From CAYMUN01 sp964393835 (GTDB lineage: Bacteria > Patescibacteriota > Saccharimonadia > Saccharimonadales > UBA4665): a stretch of 64,000 nt of DNA. The DNA lies in the NCBI GenBank assembly GCA_964393835.1, contig CAYMUN010000002.1:15554-79553 (forward strand), given 5' to 3'. Below, in pieces: positions 8,584 through 17,496 of the stretch (position 1 is its first letter; every line of letters begins with the position of its first letter). Under the pieces are notes generated by a model. It was not told the origin of the DNA, ran no database searches, and saw nothing but the letters and a program-made list of their open reading frames with translations. A program made the position numbers and the translations under genes.

Positions 8584-9353
8584 GCCTTGATAGCCGGGGT
8601 CTCACTATCGTCGAACTACTGGTAGTCATAATAGTCAGTGGAACTGTAATGGGAGTAGTGACATCTTTTGCCTTACATTACTGGGCTAATAGCGCTACCC
8701 TGCAGTCTGACCAAGAAACACTGGTTTCGCGGCTCAATAGCGGCGACTATTTACGACAGGCGATCAGTTCCGCCTCCGGTTTAATTATTCAAAACGACCT
8801 CCCTGATACACATACCGGCAAAGTTGACCCAGCCGACGGCACCGGCAACTATTGGCTGCCGATTCATGCCGTGCCAGGTACGACACTTATGGGTAACAGC
8901 GGCACTATAACTCCTCTGATTTATTTTAACCGTCCCAGCATCAATACCTCAAAAAACATCATCTTAAATGGTTCGACAGCTTACCAAGATGACATTATTT
9001 TGTACCTGAATGGCGCGACCAAGCAGTTACTCGCTAGGGTTATCGCTAACTCTTTTGCCTCTAATAATCGCGCTAAGACCAGTTGTCCAGCTGCTCTGGC
9101 GACAACTAGTTGCCCAGCCGACACCGTTATTGCGAATGATGTCGCGGCAGTGACTACCCGATACTTTTCGCGTTCCGGGAATACTATAGACTATACTTCT
9201 ATCGTTGATCAGTCGACTGGCGCCTATATAGGGCCGGATTTCCCTTCGGTCGAAGTGGTTGAATTCAACTTACAACTTTTACGTAAAGGCCGAGTGCATA
9301 ACGGCGGTAATACCAGTAACCAAACAGTTATCAGGGTAGCGCTGAGGAACTAA
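8580..9353 (+). CDS. Minor pilin / pseudopilin (PilW/GspJ-like position)
   Basis: 257 residues. A very short leader ends in SRG, followed by LTIVELLVVIIVSG, with Leu at +1 and Glu at +5, then a transmembrane helix and a larger C-terminal domain. The size and position between a small pseudopilin and a PilX-like protein match the GspJ/PilW class, but no sequence hallmark beyond the N-terminus was recognised. Overlaps the upstream gene by 4 bp. Confidence 0.75.
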   Translation: MSLDSRGLTIVELLVVIIVSGTVMGVVTSFALHYWANSATLQSDQETLVSRLNSGDYLRQAISSASGLIIQNDLPDTHTGKVDPADGTGNYWLPIHAVPGTTLMGNSGTITPLIYFNRPSINTSKNIILNGSTAYQDDIILYLNGATKQLLARVIANSFASNNRAKTSCPAALATTSCPADTVIANDVAAVTTRYFSRSGNTIDYTSIVDQSTGAYIGPDFPSVEVVEFNLQLLRKGRVHNGGNTSNQTVIRVALRN

Positions 9354-9356
9354 GCA

Positions 9357-10814
9357 ATGAGCATGAAATATTTACTTCCGACTCGTCCAGCACCCCATCG
9401 CTCCCAAAATGGTAGCTCCGAAAACGGCATGATTATGGTAGCTATTATCAGTATCATAATTTTTTTGGGCATCATTTTGATGGGTATGTTTAGTCTGGCT
9501 GGTGCTAATTTAAACCGGGCTAAAGGACGGATATACACGCTTGAGGCGCAATATGCCGCCGAGTCAGGGGCCGACGCGGCAATTGCCACCTTTAATGGTG
9601 GCAATGACACCTATACGGGCACTACCAGCGAAGTAGAAGTATTAAGCGCCAGTAATTATCGTGCCACCTACACGGTCACGGTTACGGCAGGAAGTTCCGC
9701 CAAAGAAAAAATCCTGACGGCCGTTGGTCGGATCTACGCGCCCAAAACCGCCACTACCGCTATCTATAAACGTACTATCCAGGTCACGGCCCAGCGTAGC
9801 TCGACCTCGACAGCCGCTTCGGTTGTCAGCCGCAACATCTTAGCGCTTGATAGTGGTGTAAAGAATGTCATCGGTAAAGACATCTATGTCAATGGTTTCA
9901 TCACTATGGCTAAAAACACCACAAACCTCGTGGCCGAAAATATTACGGTCGCCGGTAAAAATACTGGTGCTAGCAACTGTTCGATTGGCGGTACCGGTAA
10001 CCTCGTGAAACCAAGCTCGTTTACGACCCCCGGCCAAACTAAAACCAACATCACCGTAGCTTATAACAACTGCATATCACCCCCGGGCAATAGCAGCAAT
10101 AGCAATTTTAACGTCTTGGCCAACCAGGGAACTATCAGCACGGTACAGTCCACATACATCCCATGGAGCCAGTATATGGACAACAGCTACACTGCCGCCA
10201 CAAATGGCTGTAATGACTGGATCACTGGCGGAGCAACTCGGGATATCCCGGGTTCTGCCAACAGCAAAAGAACTCACTACCCAGATAGCGGTAATAGCAT
10301 CAGCAGTGGTTGCGGTAGCAGTGGTGATATCGATCTAGGTTCTAATCGTTACAACCTAAAAGATAACGCCCATGTCCGCGCCAATTTTTGCGCCGCGTCA
10401 GCATGCAGCCCGACATTTTATAACCCCGATACCACTCTGAAATATCTTTTTATAGAGGGGACCGTTAACTTTGACGCCGTGCAGACCGTTGCCGGCAGCG
10501 GGCCAATCGCGTTAATCGCCTACGGAGCAGACCCAACTTCCAAAACCACTGTTTGTCCCTATGGTGGCGCAATATACTTATCCAAGAATGGCACTACTTC
10601 CGCTCCGGCACTCTACCTGCTTTCCACGAACGGTATTTGCCTGGATAAGACTAAATTCGGAGCCAGCCCCTCGCTTGGCGGCGTCGGCGGTAAAAATATT
10701 TATATAGCAACGAACTCTGGTACGCCGTTTGACTTAAAATTAGATCCTGTGTTTCCGGTTAACCAGATCCCGATTGACCTGACCTGGCGGGCTGTCCGCT
10801 ATCAAAGTCTCTAG
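9357..10814 (+). CDS. PilX-like pilus-associated protein
   Basis: 485 residues. The N-terminus has ENG|MIMVAIISIIIF, a prepilin-like hydrophobic helix lacking the Glu at +5, followed by YAAESGADAAIATFNGG. The Q-Y-x-A-E-S-G-A-x-x-A pattern is typical of PilX_N proteins. The long Asn/Ser/Thr/Gly-rich remainder with several cysteines looks like a secreted beta-rich adhesin or tip domain. It follows the GspJ-like gene by three bases. The plus-strand operon appears to end here, because a new -10 box precedes pilM. Confidence 0.7.
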   Translation: MSMKYLLPTRPAPHRSQNGSSENGMIMVAIISIIIFLGIILMGMFSLAGANLNRAKGRIYTLEAQYAAESGADAAIATFNGGNDTYTGTTSEVEVLSASNYRATYTVTVTAGSSAKEKILTAVGRIYAPKTATTAIYKRTIQVTAQRSSTSTAASVVSRNILALDSGVKNVIGKDIYVNGFITMAKNTTNLVAENITVAGKNTGASNCSIGGTGNLVKPSSFTTPGQTKTNITVAYNNCISPPGNSSNSNFNVLANQGTISTVQSTYIPWSQYMDNSYTAATNGCNDWITGGATRDIPGSANSKRTHYPDSGNSISSGCGSSGDIDLGSNRYNLKDNAHVRANFCAASACSPTFYNPDTTLKYLFIEGTVNFDAVQTVAGSGPIALIAYGADPTSKTTVCPYGGAIYLSKNGTTSAPALYLLSTNGICLDKTKFGASPSLGGVGGKNIYIATNSGTPFDLKLDPVFPVNQIPIDLTWRAVRYQSL

Positions 10815-10841
10815 CATTGTAACCGGTGAGCCGTTATTTGA

Positions 10842-10847
10842 TATACT
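10842..10847 (+). promoter_or_regulatory. -10 box for pilMNO
   Basis: TATACT in the short gap between the PilX-like gene and pilM. It supports a separate transcript for pilM-pilN-pilO. Confidence 0.4.
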
Positions 10848-10862
10848 AGGGTGAACACACTT

Positions 10863-11978
10863 ATGCCTAGGTGGGCGATACGCATGAAAACCGCAAAAAT
10901 TCCTAACTTTTTTCACGACAAGCCGTTATTTGGTCTTGATATTGGCCATGGTTCGCTCAAAGTCATGCAAGCGACCGAGCCGGCTGTCCCGGTAGCCAAA
11001 AACCACCCGCCACGGATTATCGGCTATGGCTTTACTACCTTTGATAAAGCCGCCCAGCAAGACGGTGTAGTCGTCCAGCCAGAAATCATCGCCCAGGCCG
11101 CTTACAAGCTGTTTCAAGACAATTTAATCGGCGATATCACTACCCGCCGCTGCGCTATCGCCATCCCGGCCTATCGTACCTTTACCCGCTCCTTGCAACT
11201 GCCCCGCTTACAGGCCAGCGAGCTCAAAGAGGCTGTCGAGCTGGAAGCTGAGCAGTATATCTCCCTGCCGCTAGAAGACCTATACCTGGATTACGAAATT
11301 GTCAATCAGACTCCTGAGACAACTGATCTGTTTGTGGTAGCCGTACCACGAGCAATTGTCGATTCATACCTCGAGCTCGCCCAGATCATGGGCCTGGAAA
11401 CAGTGCTAATCGAACCGACATTGAGCTCCTCCGGCCGGCTATTCGCTATGGATAGTAATAGTGATGAAGCTACCTTTATCATTGACTTTGGATCGCTTAG
11501 CTCGGATATCAGTATTTTTGACAAGCATATACTCGTGACCGGTACCGTCCAGGGGGGCGGTGAAATCTTTACCAACACGATTAAAAGCCAGCTGGATGTT
11601 TCGCTAGAGGCAGCCGGCCTTATCAAGACCCGCTATGGCCTCAGTAAAAGCAAAAAGCAAAAAGAGATTCGCCAGGCCCTCGAGCCGACTTTGGAGCAAA
11701 TCGTTAAAGAAATCCGCCGTATGATGCGTTACTACGAAGAGCGCTACGGCTCAGAACGACCGATTAACCAGATTATCACCCTCGGCGGCGGGGCTAATAT
11801 GCCTGGTCTCAGCGAATACTTGACCGAAACATTACGAATGGCTGTCCGCCACACCGATCCCTGGCAGTATTTCAACTACAAAGGCCTACAGCCACCAGCG
11901 ATGGCCGACAAACCGATGTATGCTACGGTCGCCGGCCTGAGCTTAGCCCACCCCCGGGAGGTTTTTCACCATGATTAA
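10863..11978 (+). CDS. pilM: Type IV pilus assembly protein PilM
   Basis: A cytoplasmic actin-like ATPase fold protein that binds the N-terminal tail of PilN and links the platform to PilB. The core begins at KPLFGLDIGHGSLKVMQ, the phosphate-1 loop of the actin fold. EATFIIDFGSLSSDISIF is the phosphate-2 region and ITLGGGANMPGL the adenosine motif. Three starts are possible: GTG 10851, ATG 10863 and ATG 10884. I chose 10863 because AGGGTG lies about ten bases upstream, but this is uncertain. Overlaps pilN by 8 bp. Confidence 0.92.
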   Translation: MPRWAIRMKTAKIPNFFHDKPLFGLDIGHGSLKVMQATEPAVPVAKNHPPRIIGYGFTTFDKAAQQDGVVVQPEIIAQAAYKLFQDNLIGDITTRRCAIAIPAYRTFTRSLQLPRLQASELKEAVELEAEQYISLPLEDLYLDYEIVNQTPETTDLFVVAVPRAIVDSYLELAQIMGLETVLIEPTLSSSGRLFAMDSNSDEATFIIDFGSLSSDISIFDKHILVTGTVQGGGEIFTNTIKSQLDVSLEAAGLIKTRYGLSKSKKQKEIRQALEPTLEQIVKEIRRMMRYYEERYGSERPINQIITLGGGANMPGLSEYLTETLRMAVRHTDPWQYFNYKGLQPPAMADKPMYATVAGLSLAHPREVFHHD

Positions 11979-12567
11979 CCTGCTCCCTCCCGATTTAAAA
12001 ACCAGCTATCGCTACGCGCGTCACAACGTCACCTTACGCAAATGGGTACTCCTGTTTTTGGTGGCTCTGGCTGGCCTTGGCGCCTTAGGCACTTTTGGTA
12101 TGCTTACGCTTCATCAATCCGGTGTCCGTTACCAAAAAGAGATCGCCGCTTCCGAGTCATTTTTCAAAAAGGAAGACTCTGACGGTACCCAAAAATCTAT
12201 CCAGGATATCAGTGGTAGCTTTAAACTGGTGGTACAGGTGTTGGGACAAGAGGTGTTGTTTTCGCAGCTCATTAAGCAGATTGGTACGACAATACCCGAG
12301 AAGGCCAATCTCACTGGTCTGACTATCAGCCAGACCACCGGTGCTTTGGACATTAACGCAATTGCCACCGACTATACCACTGCCACCCAAGTACAGGTTA
12401 ATTTGGCCGACCCGGCCAATAAGATTTTTAGCAAGGCCGATATTGTTTCAATCGTCTGCGACCCGGGAACTAATCCTGATTATCCTTGTGCCGTAGCCAT
12501 CCGGGCCTTATTCGCCCCCAATAATCCCTTCTTGTTTATTAACAGCAAAGGTACGGTCAAGAAATGA
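11971..12567 (+). CDS. pilN: Type IV pilus assembly protein PilN
   Basis: A bitopic inner-membrane protein of 198 residues. It begins with MINLLPPDLK, the conserved PilN tail that docks into PilM (consensus INLLP). A transmembrane helix at about 28-50 and a periplasmic ferredoxin-like domain follow. Overlaps pilM by 8 bp and pilO by 4 bp. Confidence 0.92.
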   Translation: MINLLPPDLKTSYRYARHNVTLRKWVLLFLVALAGLGALGTFGMLTLHQSGVRYQKEIAASESFFKKEDSDGTQKSIQDISGSFKLVVQVLGQEVLFSQLIKQIGTTIPEKANLTGLTISQTTGALDINAIATDYTTATQVQVNLADPANKIFSKADIVSIVCDPGTNPDYPCAVAIRALFAPNNPFLFINSKGTVKK

Positions 12568-13202
12568 ACAGTAAGCGTTTATACCTGGTGCTGGTTGGCG
12601 TCATCTGCCTGCTTTTCGTGGGATTAATTGGTGGCGCATACGGTATTAACAAGCTGCTGAGCGGCGAAGCCAATACGTTGTTGGCGCTTAAGGCCAAAAG
12701 CGTTGCTCTCGAGCAACAGCGAACAAGCCTGTCTAAGGCTAAAAAAGACATTCTGACCTATGCCGATCTCCAAAAAGTTACCCGGGCCATCGTACCAGAA
12801 GACAAAAACCAGGCTCTAACCGTCCGCGAGATTGTCAAAATCGCTGCTGCTAATGGCGTAACCCTGCTGTCGATCACTTTTCCAGCTTCCACGCTGGGGA
12901 CAACCGCCACTGGCGCTCCGGCTGCTGCCCCGGCCGCCGGTTCTGCCACTGGAGCCACCGCTAAAACCAGCCTGTCTCAGCTCTTAGCGGTCAAAAATAT
13001 CCCCGGCGTTTACCAACTGCCGATTACCGTGCAGGGCGATCCTCATAAGCCGGTGCCATATAATAAATTCATTAGTTTTTTGAATGATATGGAACATAAC
13101 CGGCGTACCTCCCAGGTTAGTACGATTGCTATCACGCCCGACATCATCAATAGAAACCTGTTGAGTTTTACGCTAACTTTAAATGAGTACATTAAGCCAT
13201 GA
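12564..13202 (+). CDS. pilO: Type IV pilus assembly protein PilO
   Basis: 212 residues: a transmembrane helix at about 5-28, a coiled region (LKAKSVALEQQRTSLSKAKKD) and a C-terminal ferredoxin-like domain. An Ala/Pro/Gly/Thr-rich insert at about 112-135 is low-complexity. This is the usual PilN partner, 4 bp overlap on both sides. Confidence 0.88.
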   Translation: MNSKRLYLVLVGVICLLFVGLIGGAYGINKLLSGEANTLLALKAKSVALEQQRTSLSKAKKDILTYADLQKVTRAIVPEDKNQALTVREIVKIAAANGVTLLSITFPASTLGTTATGAPAAAPAAGSATGATAKTSLSQLLAVKNIPGVYQLPITVQGDPHKPVPYNKFISFLNDMEHNRRTSQVSTIAITPDIINRNLLSFTLTLNEYIKP

Positions 13203-13507
13203 GTAAAAAGAATTTTGATCTCAAGCAAAGCCTGGCGGTCGCCAAAACCAGGCTTCCTAAAGTGCTAGGCTACAGTTTCCCGGCCTTTTTAGCGCTGGTG
13301 TTGGGGCTCTATGTGTTTGTGCTTTTGCGTATCAATACCTTGAGTAGCACGCCGCCGTCCAATGGAGCCATTATCAACCAGGCTGAAAGCGCCCGGGTAC
13401 CACGGATTGATCCGGTGGTACTCAAACAGCTTAAATCCCTGCAAGACAACAGTGTCAGCGTCCAAACTTTGTTTGAAGAAACTCGCAATAACCCGTTTCA
13501 GGAATAG
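13199..13507 (+). CDS. Small bitopic protein at the end of pilMNO
   Basis: 102 residues with one membrane helix at about 25-46 and a short extracytoplasmic tail. It occupies the place where pilP is found in Gram-negative bacteria but shows no PilP lipobox or homology-region motif, so it is best called a pilus-locus protein of unknown role. Overlaps pilO by 4 bp (ATGA) and is convergent with the PH-domain gene with a 10-bp overlap of the coding ends. Confidence 0.7.
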   Translation: MSKKNFDLKQSLAVAKTRLPKVLGYSFPAFLALVLGLYVFVLLRINTLSSTPPSNGAIINQAESARVPRIDPVVLKQLKSLQDNSVSVQTLFEETRNNPFQE

Positions 13508-14157
13508 GCCGGCGGGGTCGGCTGCTCGGGTGGCGGGGCCGGTGGCCCGGGATCATGTGGCGGATACGCGTATCGTTGCTGGTTGTTTTCAATCTGTTCT
13601 TTTTCGCGGGCTTCCAGTATTTGCTGGGCGTATTTAGTCGGATTCGGGGCAAACGGGAAGACGAACTTGCCGTGATGGCCGGCAGTCTCGGCCGTCAGCG
13701 TTCCGTAATTAAAAATGTACGGTAAGATACCACTTTTGGTAGCCGTAACGTCCTCCAGACTTTCCAATCCCAGGGAGCTGGTTTCTTTATGGAATAAGCT
13801 GGTTTGGGTAATTTGGGTAATGCTGTCGTCGGTCAGGATCCAGCGATTGCCCCAATAGACTACGGTAGCAACCAGGTTAAATACCAGGCCCAGTATGACA
13901 AAGAGGAGTAAAACTGCAGTTCCAAGAGTCTTGATTTGGCTACCTCCACTGACCGTCAAACCGGGAGCTACCACTAAAAAAATTACCGCTAAAGCCAGCA
14001 GGAGCAGCCCGGTCATGACGTACATCATCAAGATGCCGATCGGGTGACGCTTCAGCTCAAATAACGTTTGCTCGCCAGGTTGCATAACCGCTAATGGATT
14101 ATGCATCGTCGGCGGTTTGGGGGCAGGGGGTGGAGTAATGGGATCTTGTGGCGGCAT
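13498..14157 (-). CDS. PH-domain (bPH2-like) membrane protein
   Basis: About 219 residues from ATG 14157, which lies just past the ruvB stop. The N-terminus is proline-rich, two membrane helices lie at about 40-65 and 75-105, and then NRWILTDDSITQITQTSLFHKETSSLGLESLEDVTA. The pattern of W-x-(L/V)-T-x-x-(S/R)-(I/L) and L-x-x-I/L-x-D-V is characteristic of bacterial PH domains of YdbS/YdbT type. The tail is Pro/Gln-rich. Function unknown. It is the last gene of the ruv block. Confidence 0.7.
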   Translation of the reverse strand: MPPQDPITPPPAPKPPTMHNPLAVMQPGEQTLFELKRHPIGILMMYVMTGLLLLALAVIFLVVAPGLTVSGGSQIKTLGTAVLLLFVILGLVFNLVATVVYWGNRWILTDDSITQITQTSLFHKETSSLGLESLEDVTATKSGILPYIFNYGTLTAETAGHHGKFVFPFAPNPTKYAQQILEAREKEQIENNQQRYAYPPHDPGPPAPPPEQPTPPAYS

Positions 14158-14164
14158 AGTCGTA

Positions 14165-15193
14165 TTATACCAGTGTCGGCTGAGAGCTACCGCCTGGCTC
14201 TTTGCCAAGGTGACGGTAGGTTTTTGGCGTGACTTTGCGGCCCCGCGGCGTGCGCTCCAGCAGGCCGATCTGCATCAGGTAGGGCTCATAAAAATCTTCG
14301 ATGGTACCGCGCTCTTCGGCCGTGATAGCCGCCAAGGTTTCCAGACCGACCGGACCGCCGTCATAATTCTCAATAATCGCGGCCAGCAGCATGCGATCGG
14401 CGTTGTCGAGCCCCAGTTCGTCGATGTCCAGCAGCGCGAACGCCTGGTGACTGAGCGCCGTATCGATGATCCCGTCACCGTTGACATCGGCATAGTCACG
14501 CACTCTTTTCAGTAGCCGGTTGGCAATTCGCGGCGTCAACCTGGCGCGTTTGCCGAGCTCTGCCGCGGCCGGCTTGTCGATCGGAACTTTGAGGATCTTA
14601 GCTGACTGCTCAATAATTTGCCGCACTTCGTCGGGCTGGTAGAATTCCAAGCGATGGATCATACCAAAGCGGTCGCGCAACGGCGCGGCCAGCGCCCCGG
14701 TGCGGGTGGTTGCCCCGATAATCGTGAATCTTGGCAAATCCAGCCGTAGCGAGCGTGCCGACGGCCCTTTGCCGAGCATAATATCAAGCTTGAAATCTTC
14801 CATCGCCGAATACAACACTTCCTCGACTGTCCGGTTGAGCCGATGAATTTCATCAATAAACAAGATATCACCGTCCTGTAGATTGGTTAGCAAGCTGGCC
14901 AAATCCCCAGCCCGCTCGATGGCCGGACCACTGGTGATACGAATCTGGGCTCCCATTTCGTTGGCTATAACGCTAGCCATGGTGGTTTTGCCGAGCCCTG
15001 GCGGCCCGTGTAGCAGGATATGATCCAATGGCTCGCCACGCTTTTTGGCCGCGTCAATGGCTAGCTGGATATTTTGCTTGAGTCGTTCCTGTCCAATATA
15101 GTGTGCGAAATCCCGTGGCCTGAGGGTTACCTCGAGCTCTACTTCCTGCGGCTCCTCGGCATCAGCTCCCGGGTTTACAATCCGATCAATCAT
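14165..15193 (-). CDS. ruvB: Holliday junction branch migration helicase RuvB
   Basis: The AAA+ motor of the RuvAB branch-migration complex. 342 residues, normal length. Visible are [14 protein letters not shown], Walker [11 protein letters not shown] (near 61-69), Walker [11 protein letters not shown], sensor 1 [10 protein letters not shown] and the C-terminal winged helix ending with [15 protein letters not shown] box eight bases before the ATG suggests its own leaderless transcript, separate from ruvA. Confidence 0.97.
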   Translation of the reverse strand: MIDRIVNPGADAEEPQEVELEVTLRPRDFAHYIGQERLKQNIQLAIDAAKKRGEPLDHILLHGPPGLGKTTMASVIANEMGAQIRITSGPAIERAGDLASLLTNLQDGDILFIDEIHRLNRTVEEVLYSAMEDFKLDIMLGKGPSARSLRLDLPRFTIIGATTRTGALAAPLRDRFGMIHRLEFYQPDEVRQIIEQSAKILKVPIDKPAAAELGKRARLTPRIANRLLKRVRDYADVNGDGIIDTALSHQAFALLDIDELGLDNADRMLLAAIIENYDGGPVGLETLAAITAEERGTIEDFYEPYLMQIGLLERTPRGRKVTPKTYRHLGKEPGGSSQPTLV

Positions 15194-15202
15194 ATGTTCC
15201 TA

Positions 15203-16021
15203 TTATGGCACATGCACGGGGCTCCAGCAGATTCGCAGGTCACAATCGAGACCTTTGATAACATCACGGTCGCCAGGGTCAAGCTGAAAATCAAAGATGT
15301 CGATGTTTTCGCGGATGCGATGGGGAGTAACGGATTTTGGTAAAATCACAACACCCTGTTCGACCAGCCAGTGCAGCATAATTTGAGCCGGGCTTTTGCC
15401 ATGTTTTTTACCAATTTCTGCCAGCTGGGCGTTGTCGATACCGTGACCACGGGCTAGCGGCGAATAAGCTTCGATCAAGATGTTATGATCGCGGCAGTAG
15501 GCAACTAATTCCGGCTGCTGCAGAAACACGTGCAGCTCAACCTGGTTAACGGCCGGCATAATTTTGGCATAGTCTTTCATTTCTTCGAGATGACGAATGG
15601 TGTAATTACTGACACCGATAGTTTTAGCTCCACCCGCGGCCTGGATTTCTTGGAGCGCCTGCCAGGACTTTTTGCGTAAAACCGTCACCGGGAAATGCAA
15701 TAGCAACAAATCAACGTACTCTGTCTGTAAGTTTTTGAGCGAATCCTCAAAACTACTCAGCGCTTTTTTGTAACCAAAATTAGACACGGCGATTTTAGTA
15801 GTCAAAAATATCTCTTCACGCTTGAGATCCGAGCGTTTCCAGGCCGCCCCCAGCATGTGCTCGTTATCATACGCCTGGGCACTGTCAAAATGCCGGTAGC
15901 CGGCCTGGGTTGCCGTTTCAAAAGCCGTATCGAATTCAGCTTGGTCTTTGACCTTCCATAGTCCTAGCCCGATCTGCGGGATACTGTGTCCGTCGGATAA
16001 AGCAAGCCTTGGTATACTCAT
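15203..16021 (-). CDS. Aldo/keto reductase
   Basis: NAD(P)H-dependent carbonyl reductase of the AKR superfamily, 272 residues as a single (beta/alpha)8 barrel. The catalytic tetrad is visible: Asp and Tyr in HFDSAQAYDNE, Lys in FLTTKI, His in LLLLHFP. The KSVTPHRIRENIDIFDF segment is the cofactor-binding motif. It resembles the 2,5-diketo-gluconate reductase/YtbE group. The substrate is unknown. Its start overlaps the ruvA stop by 4 bp, so it is translationally coupled to ruvA even though no metabolic link is evident. Confidence 0.92.
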   Translation of the reverse strand: MSIPRLALSDGHSIPQIGLGLWKVKDQAEFDTAFETATQAGYRHFDSAQAYDNEHMLGAAWKRSDLKREEIFLTTKIAVSNFGYKKALSSFEDSLKNLQTEYVDLLLLHFPVTVLRKKSWQALQEIQAAGGAKTIGVSNYTIRHLEEMKDYAKIMPAVNQVELHVFLQQPELVAYCRDHNILIEAYSPLARGHGIDNAQLAEIGKKHGKSPAQIMLHWLVEQGVVILPKSVTPHRIRENIDIFDFQLDPGDRDVIKGLDCDLRICWSPVHVP

Positions 16022-16605
16022 GAGCCGGCTCTACTCAAGGCTTGTTTAACCCGAGCTTCGGTTGATAGCTCCGAGTCAACGTTTTGTAAGGCCCTGGAAG
16101 CGTCCTGGGGATTATAACCCAGCGAAACCAGCGCCTCGACGGCCTCATCCTTTAAGAGATCATTGTCGCCCTGCAACAGACCGGTGGATTCTAAATCAAC
16201 CCCCGCTAGTCCCACCTTGTCTTTAAGCTCGACGATAACTCGCTCGGCCACTCGTTTACCGACGCCGCTAGCTTGCTGGATAAATTTCACATCTCCGCCG
16301 GCAATCGCTTGTCTCACAGCTTGCGCTGATCCGATACTTAACACGTTAAGTGCCATCTTAGGCCCCACGCCGTTTACTTCCAGCAGCTGCTCAAACAGCC
16401 CTTGGGTGTCACGAGTCAAAAATCCAAACAAATCATGGGCCTGCTCCCGGATATGTTCGTATACGTAGAGTTTAGTGTGCTCTCCGATACTTAACCGGCC
16501 ATGATCCTCAGTCGGCACCAACAAGCCGTAGCCCACACCCTGAACGTCAAGCACCACCAGCTCAGCCAATTTTTCGCTCACTATTCCGTCTAATGTCGCA
16601 ATCAC
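16018..16605 (-). CDS. ruvA: Holliday junction DNA helicase subunit RuvA
   Basis: RuvA tetramers bind four-way junctions and load RuvB. 195 residues: an N-terminal OB domain starting from GTG 16605 (MIATLDGIVSEK), helix-hairpin-helix domain II with FEQLLEVNGVGPKMAL and IQQASGVGKRVAERVIVELKDK, and C-terminal domain III with EAVEALVSLGYNPQDASRAL. A GAGGT site nine bases upstream supports the GTG start. Confidence 0.95.
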   Translation of the reverse strand: MIATLDGIVSEKLAELVVLDVQGVGYGLLVPTEDHGRLSIGEHTKLYVYEHIREQAHDLFGFLTRDTQGLFEQLLEVNGVGPKMALNVLSIGSAQAVRQAIAGGDVKFIQQASGVGKRVAERVIVELKDKVGLAGVDLESTGLLQGDNDLLKDEAVEALVSLGYNPQDASRALQNVDSELSTEARVKQALSRAGS

Positions 16606-16622
16606 AGCTTATTACCTCACAA

Positions 16623-16982
16623 TCAGTAGTTCAAGATCACTATAGTTAAGCTTACAGCAATAATGACTAAAGTCGCCAGCCAAACAAAGCTAATCTTACC
16701 CTGCTTGCCAGATCTTTCATTAATAAAGTGGGCCATAAAGGAAATGCTTAATCCGACGGTGCCCAGAATCACAAGCGGCGCTCCGATTAATAGAAACTGT
16801 AGGCCGCTAAGATCAGTCTCACAACTTGGCGGATTGAATTGACTGCGGATAGAATCAGTCGAGCAAACGGAGTTGCCAAAATTTGGAATGATATGTGCCT
16901 GATAAATAAAGAAAAGGCTGCAAACGATTAAACCAATGCTAATTACGGCAATTGATAGATTTCGAACTGTAGTAAACTTCAT
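16623..16982 (-). CDS. Small membrane protein between ruvC and ruvA
   Basis: 119 residues with three hydrophobic stretches (about 8-30, 57-78 and 95-117) and a two-cysteine loop (VCSTDSIRSQFNPPSCE) between the first two. I do not recognise a family. It interrupts the ruvC-ruvA order and has lower base composition than its neighbours by eye, so it may be a later insertion. Confidence 0.55.
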   Translation of the reverse strand: MKFTTVRNLSIAVISIGLIVCSLFFIYQAHIIPNFGNSVCSTDSIRSQFNPPSCETDLSGLQFLLIGAPLVILGTVGLSISFMAHFINERSGKQGKISFVWLATLVIIAVSLTIVILNY

Positions 16983-17020
16983 TTTGTAATTTTAAGTATA
17001 GTTTGTCCGACTAAAAACCG

Positions 17021-17491
17021 CTAACGCCTGGTCATGGTATGGGTGATGGCCGCGGCTAGGGCATCGGCGCAATCGTCAGGTTTAGGGATTTCAGTGAGCT
17101 GCAGGACGACGCGCACCATTTCCTGAATCTGATTTTTGTCAGCCCGGCCGTAGCCAGTCAGGGCCTGTTTGATCTGTAGTGGGGTGTATTCGTAAATTGT
17201 CAGCCCGGCCTGCTTGCCGCACAGTAAAACGACGCCGCGGGCCTGCGATACGGTCATAGCGGTAGTCACGTTTTGGGCAAAAAAGAGTTTTTCCACCGAC
17301 ATTTCACTCGGTTTGGTTGCTTGGATTATCTCTGTTAGTTCATCAAAAATCGTCTGCAAACGTACGGCGTCGTCTTGGTGTGCCGGCGTGCGAATCACCC
17401 CGGCGTCTATCAGCTGGGCCTTGCCACGTATAACCTCAATAACCCCAAAGCCTAGTATGCCGGTGCCGGGGTCGATGCCGATAATTCTCAT
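17021..17491 (-). CDS. ruvC: Holliday junction resolvase RuvC
   Basis: An endonuclease that cuts four-way junctions as a dimer. 156 residues. RNase H-like catalytic acidic residues are visible: Asp 7 in IIGIDPGTG, the Glu in MSVEKLFFAQN, and the Asp pair in KPDDCADALAAA. Close to yebC (five bases), as in many bacteria. Confidence 0.96.
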   Translation of the reverse strand: MRIIGIDPGTGILGFGVIEVIRGKAQLIDAGVIRTPAHQDDAVRLQTIFDELTEIIQATKPSEMSVEKLFFAQNVTTAMTVSQARGVVLLCGKQAGLTIYEYTPLQIKQALTGYGRADKNQIQEMVRVVLQLTEIPKPDDCADALAAAITHTMTRR

Positions 17492-17496
17492 ATTTT

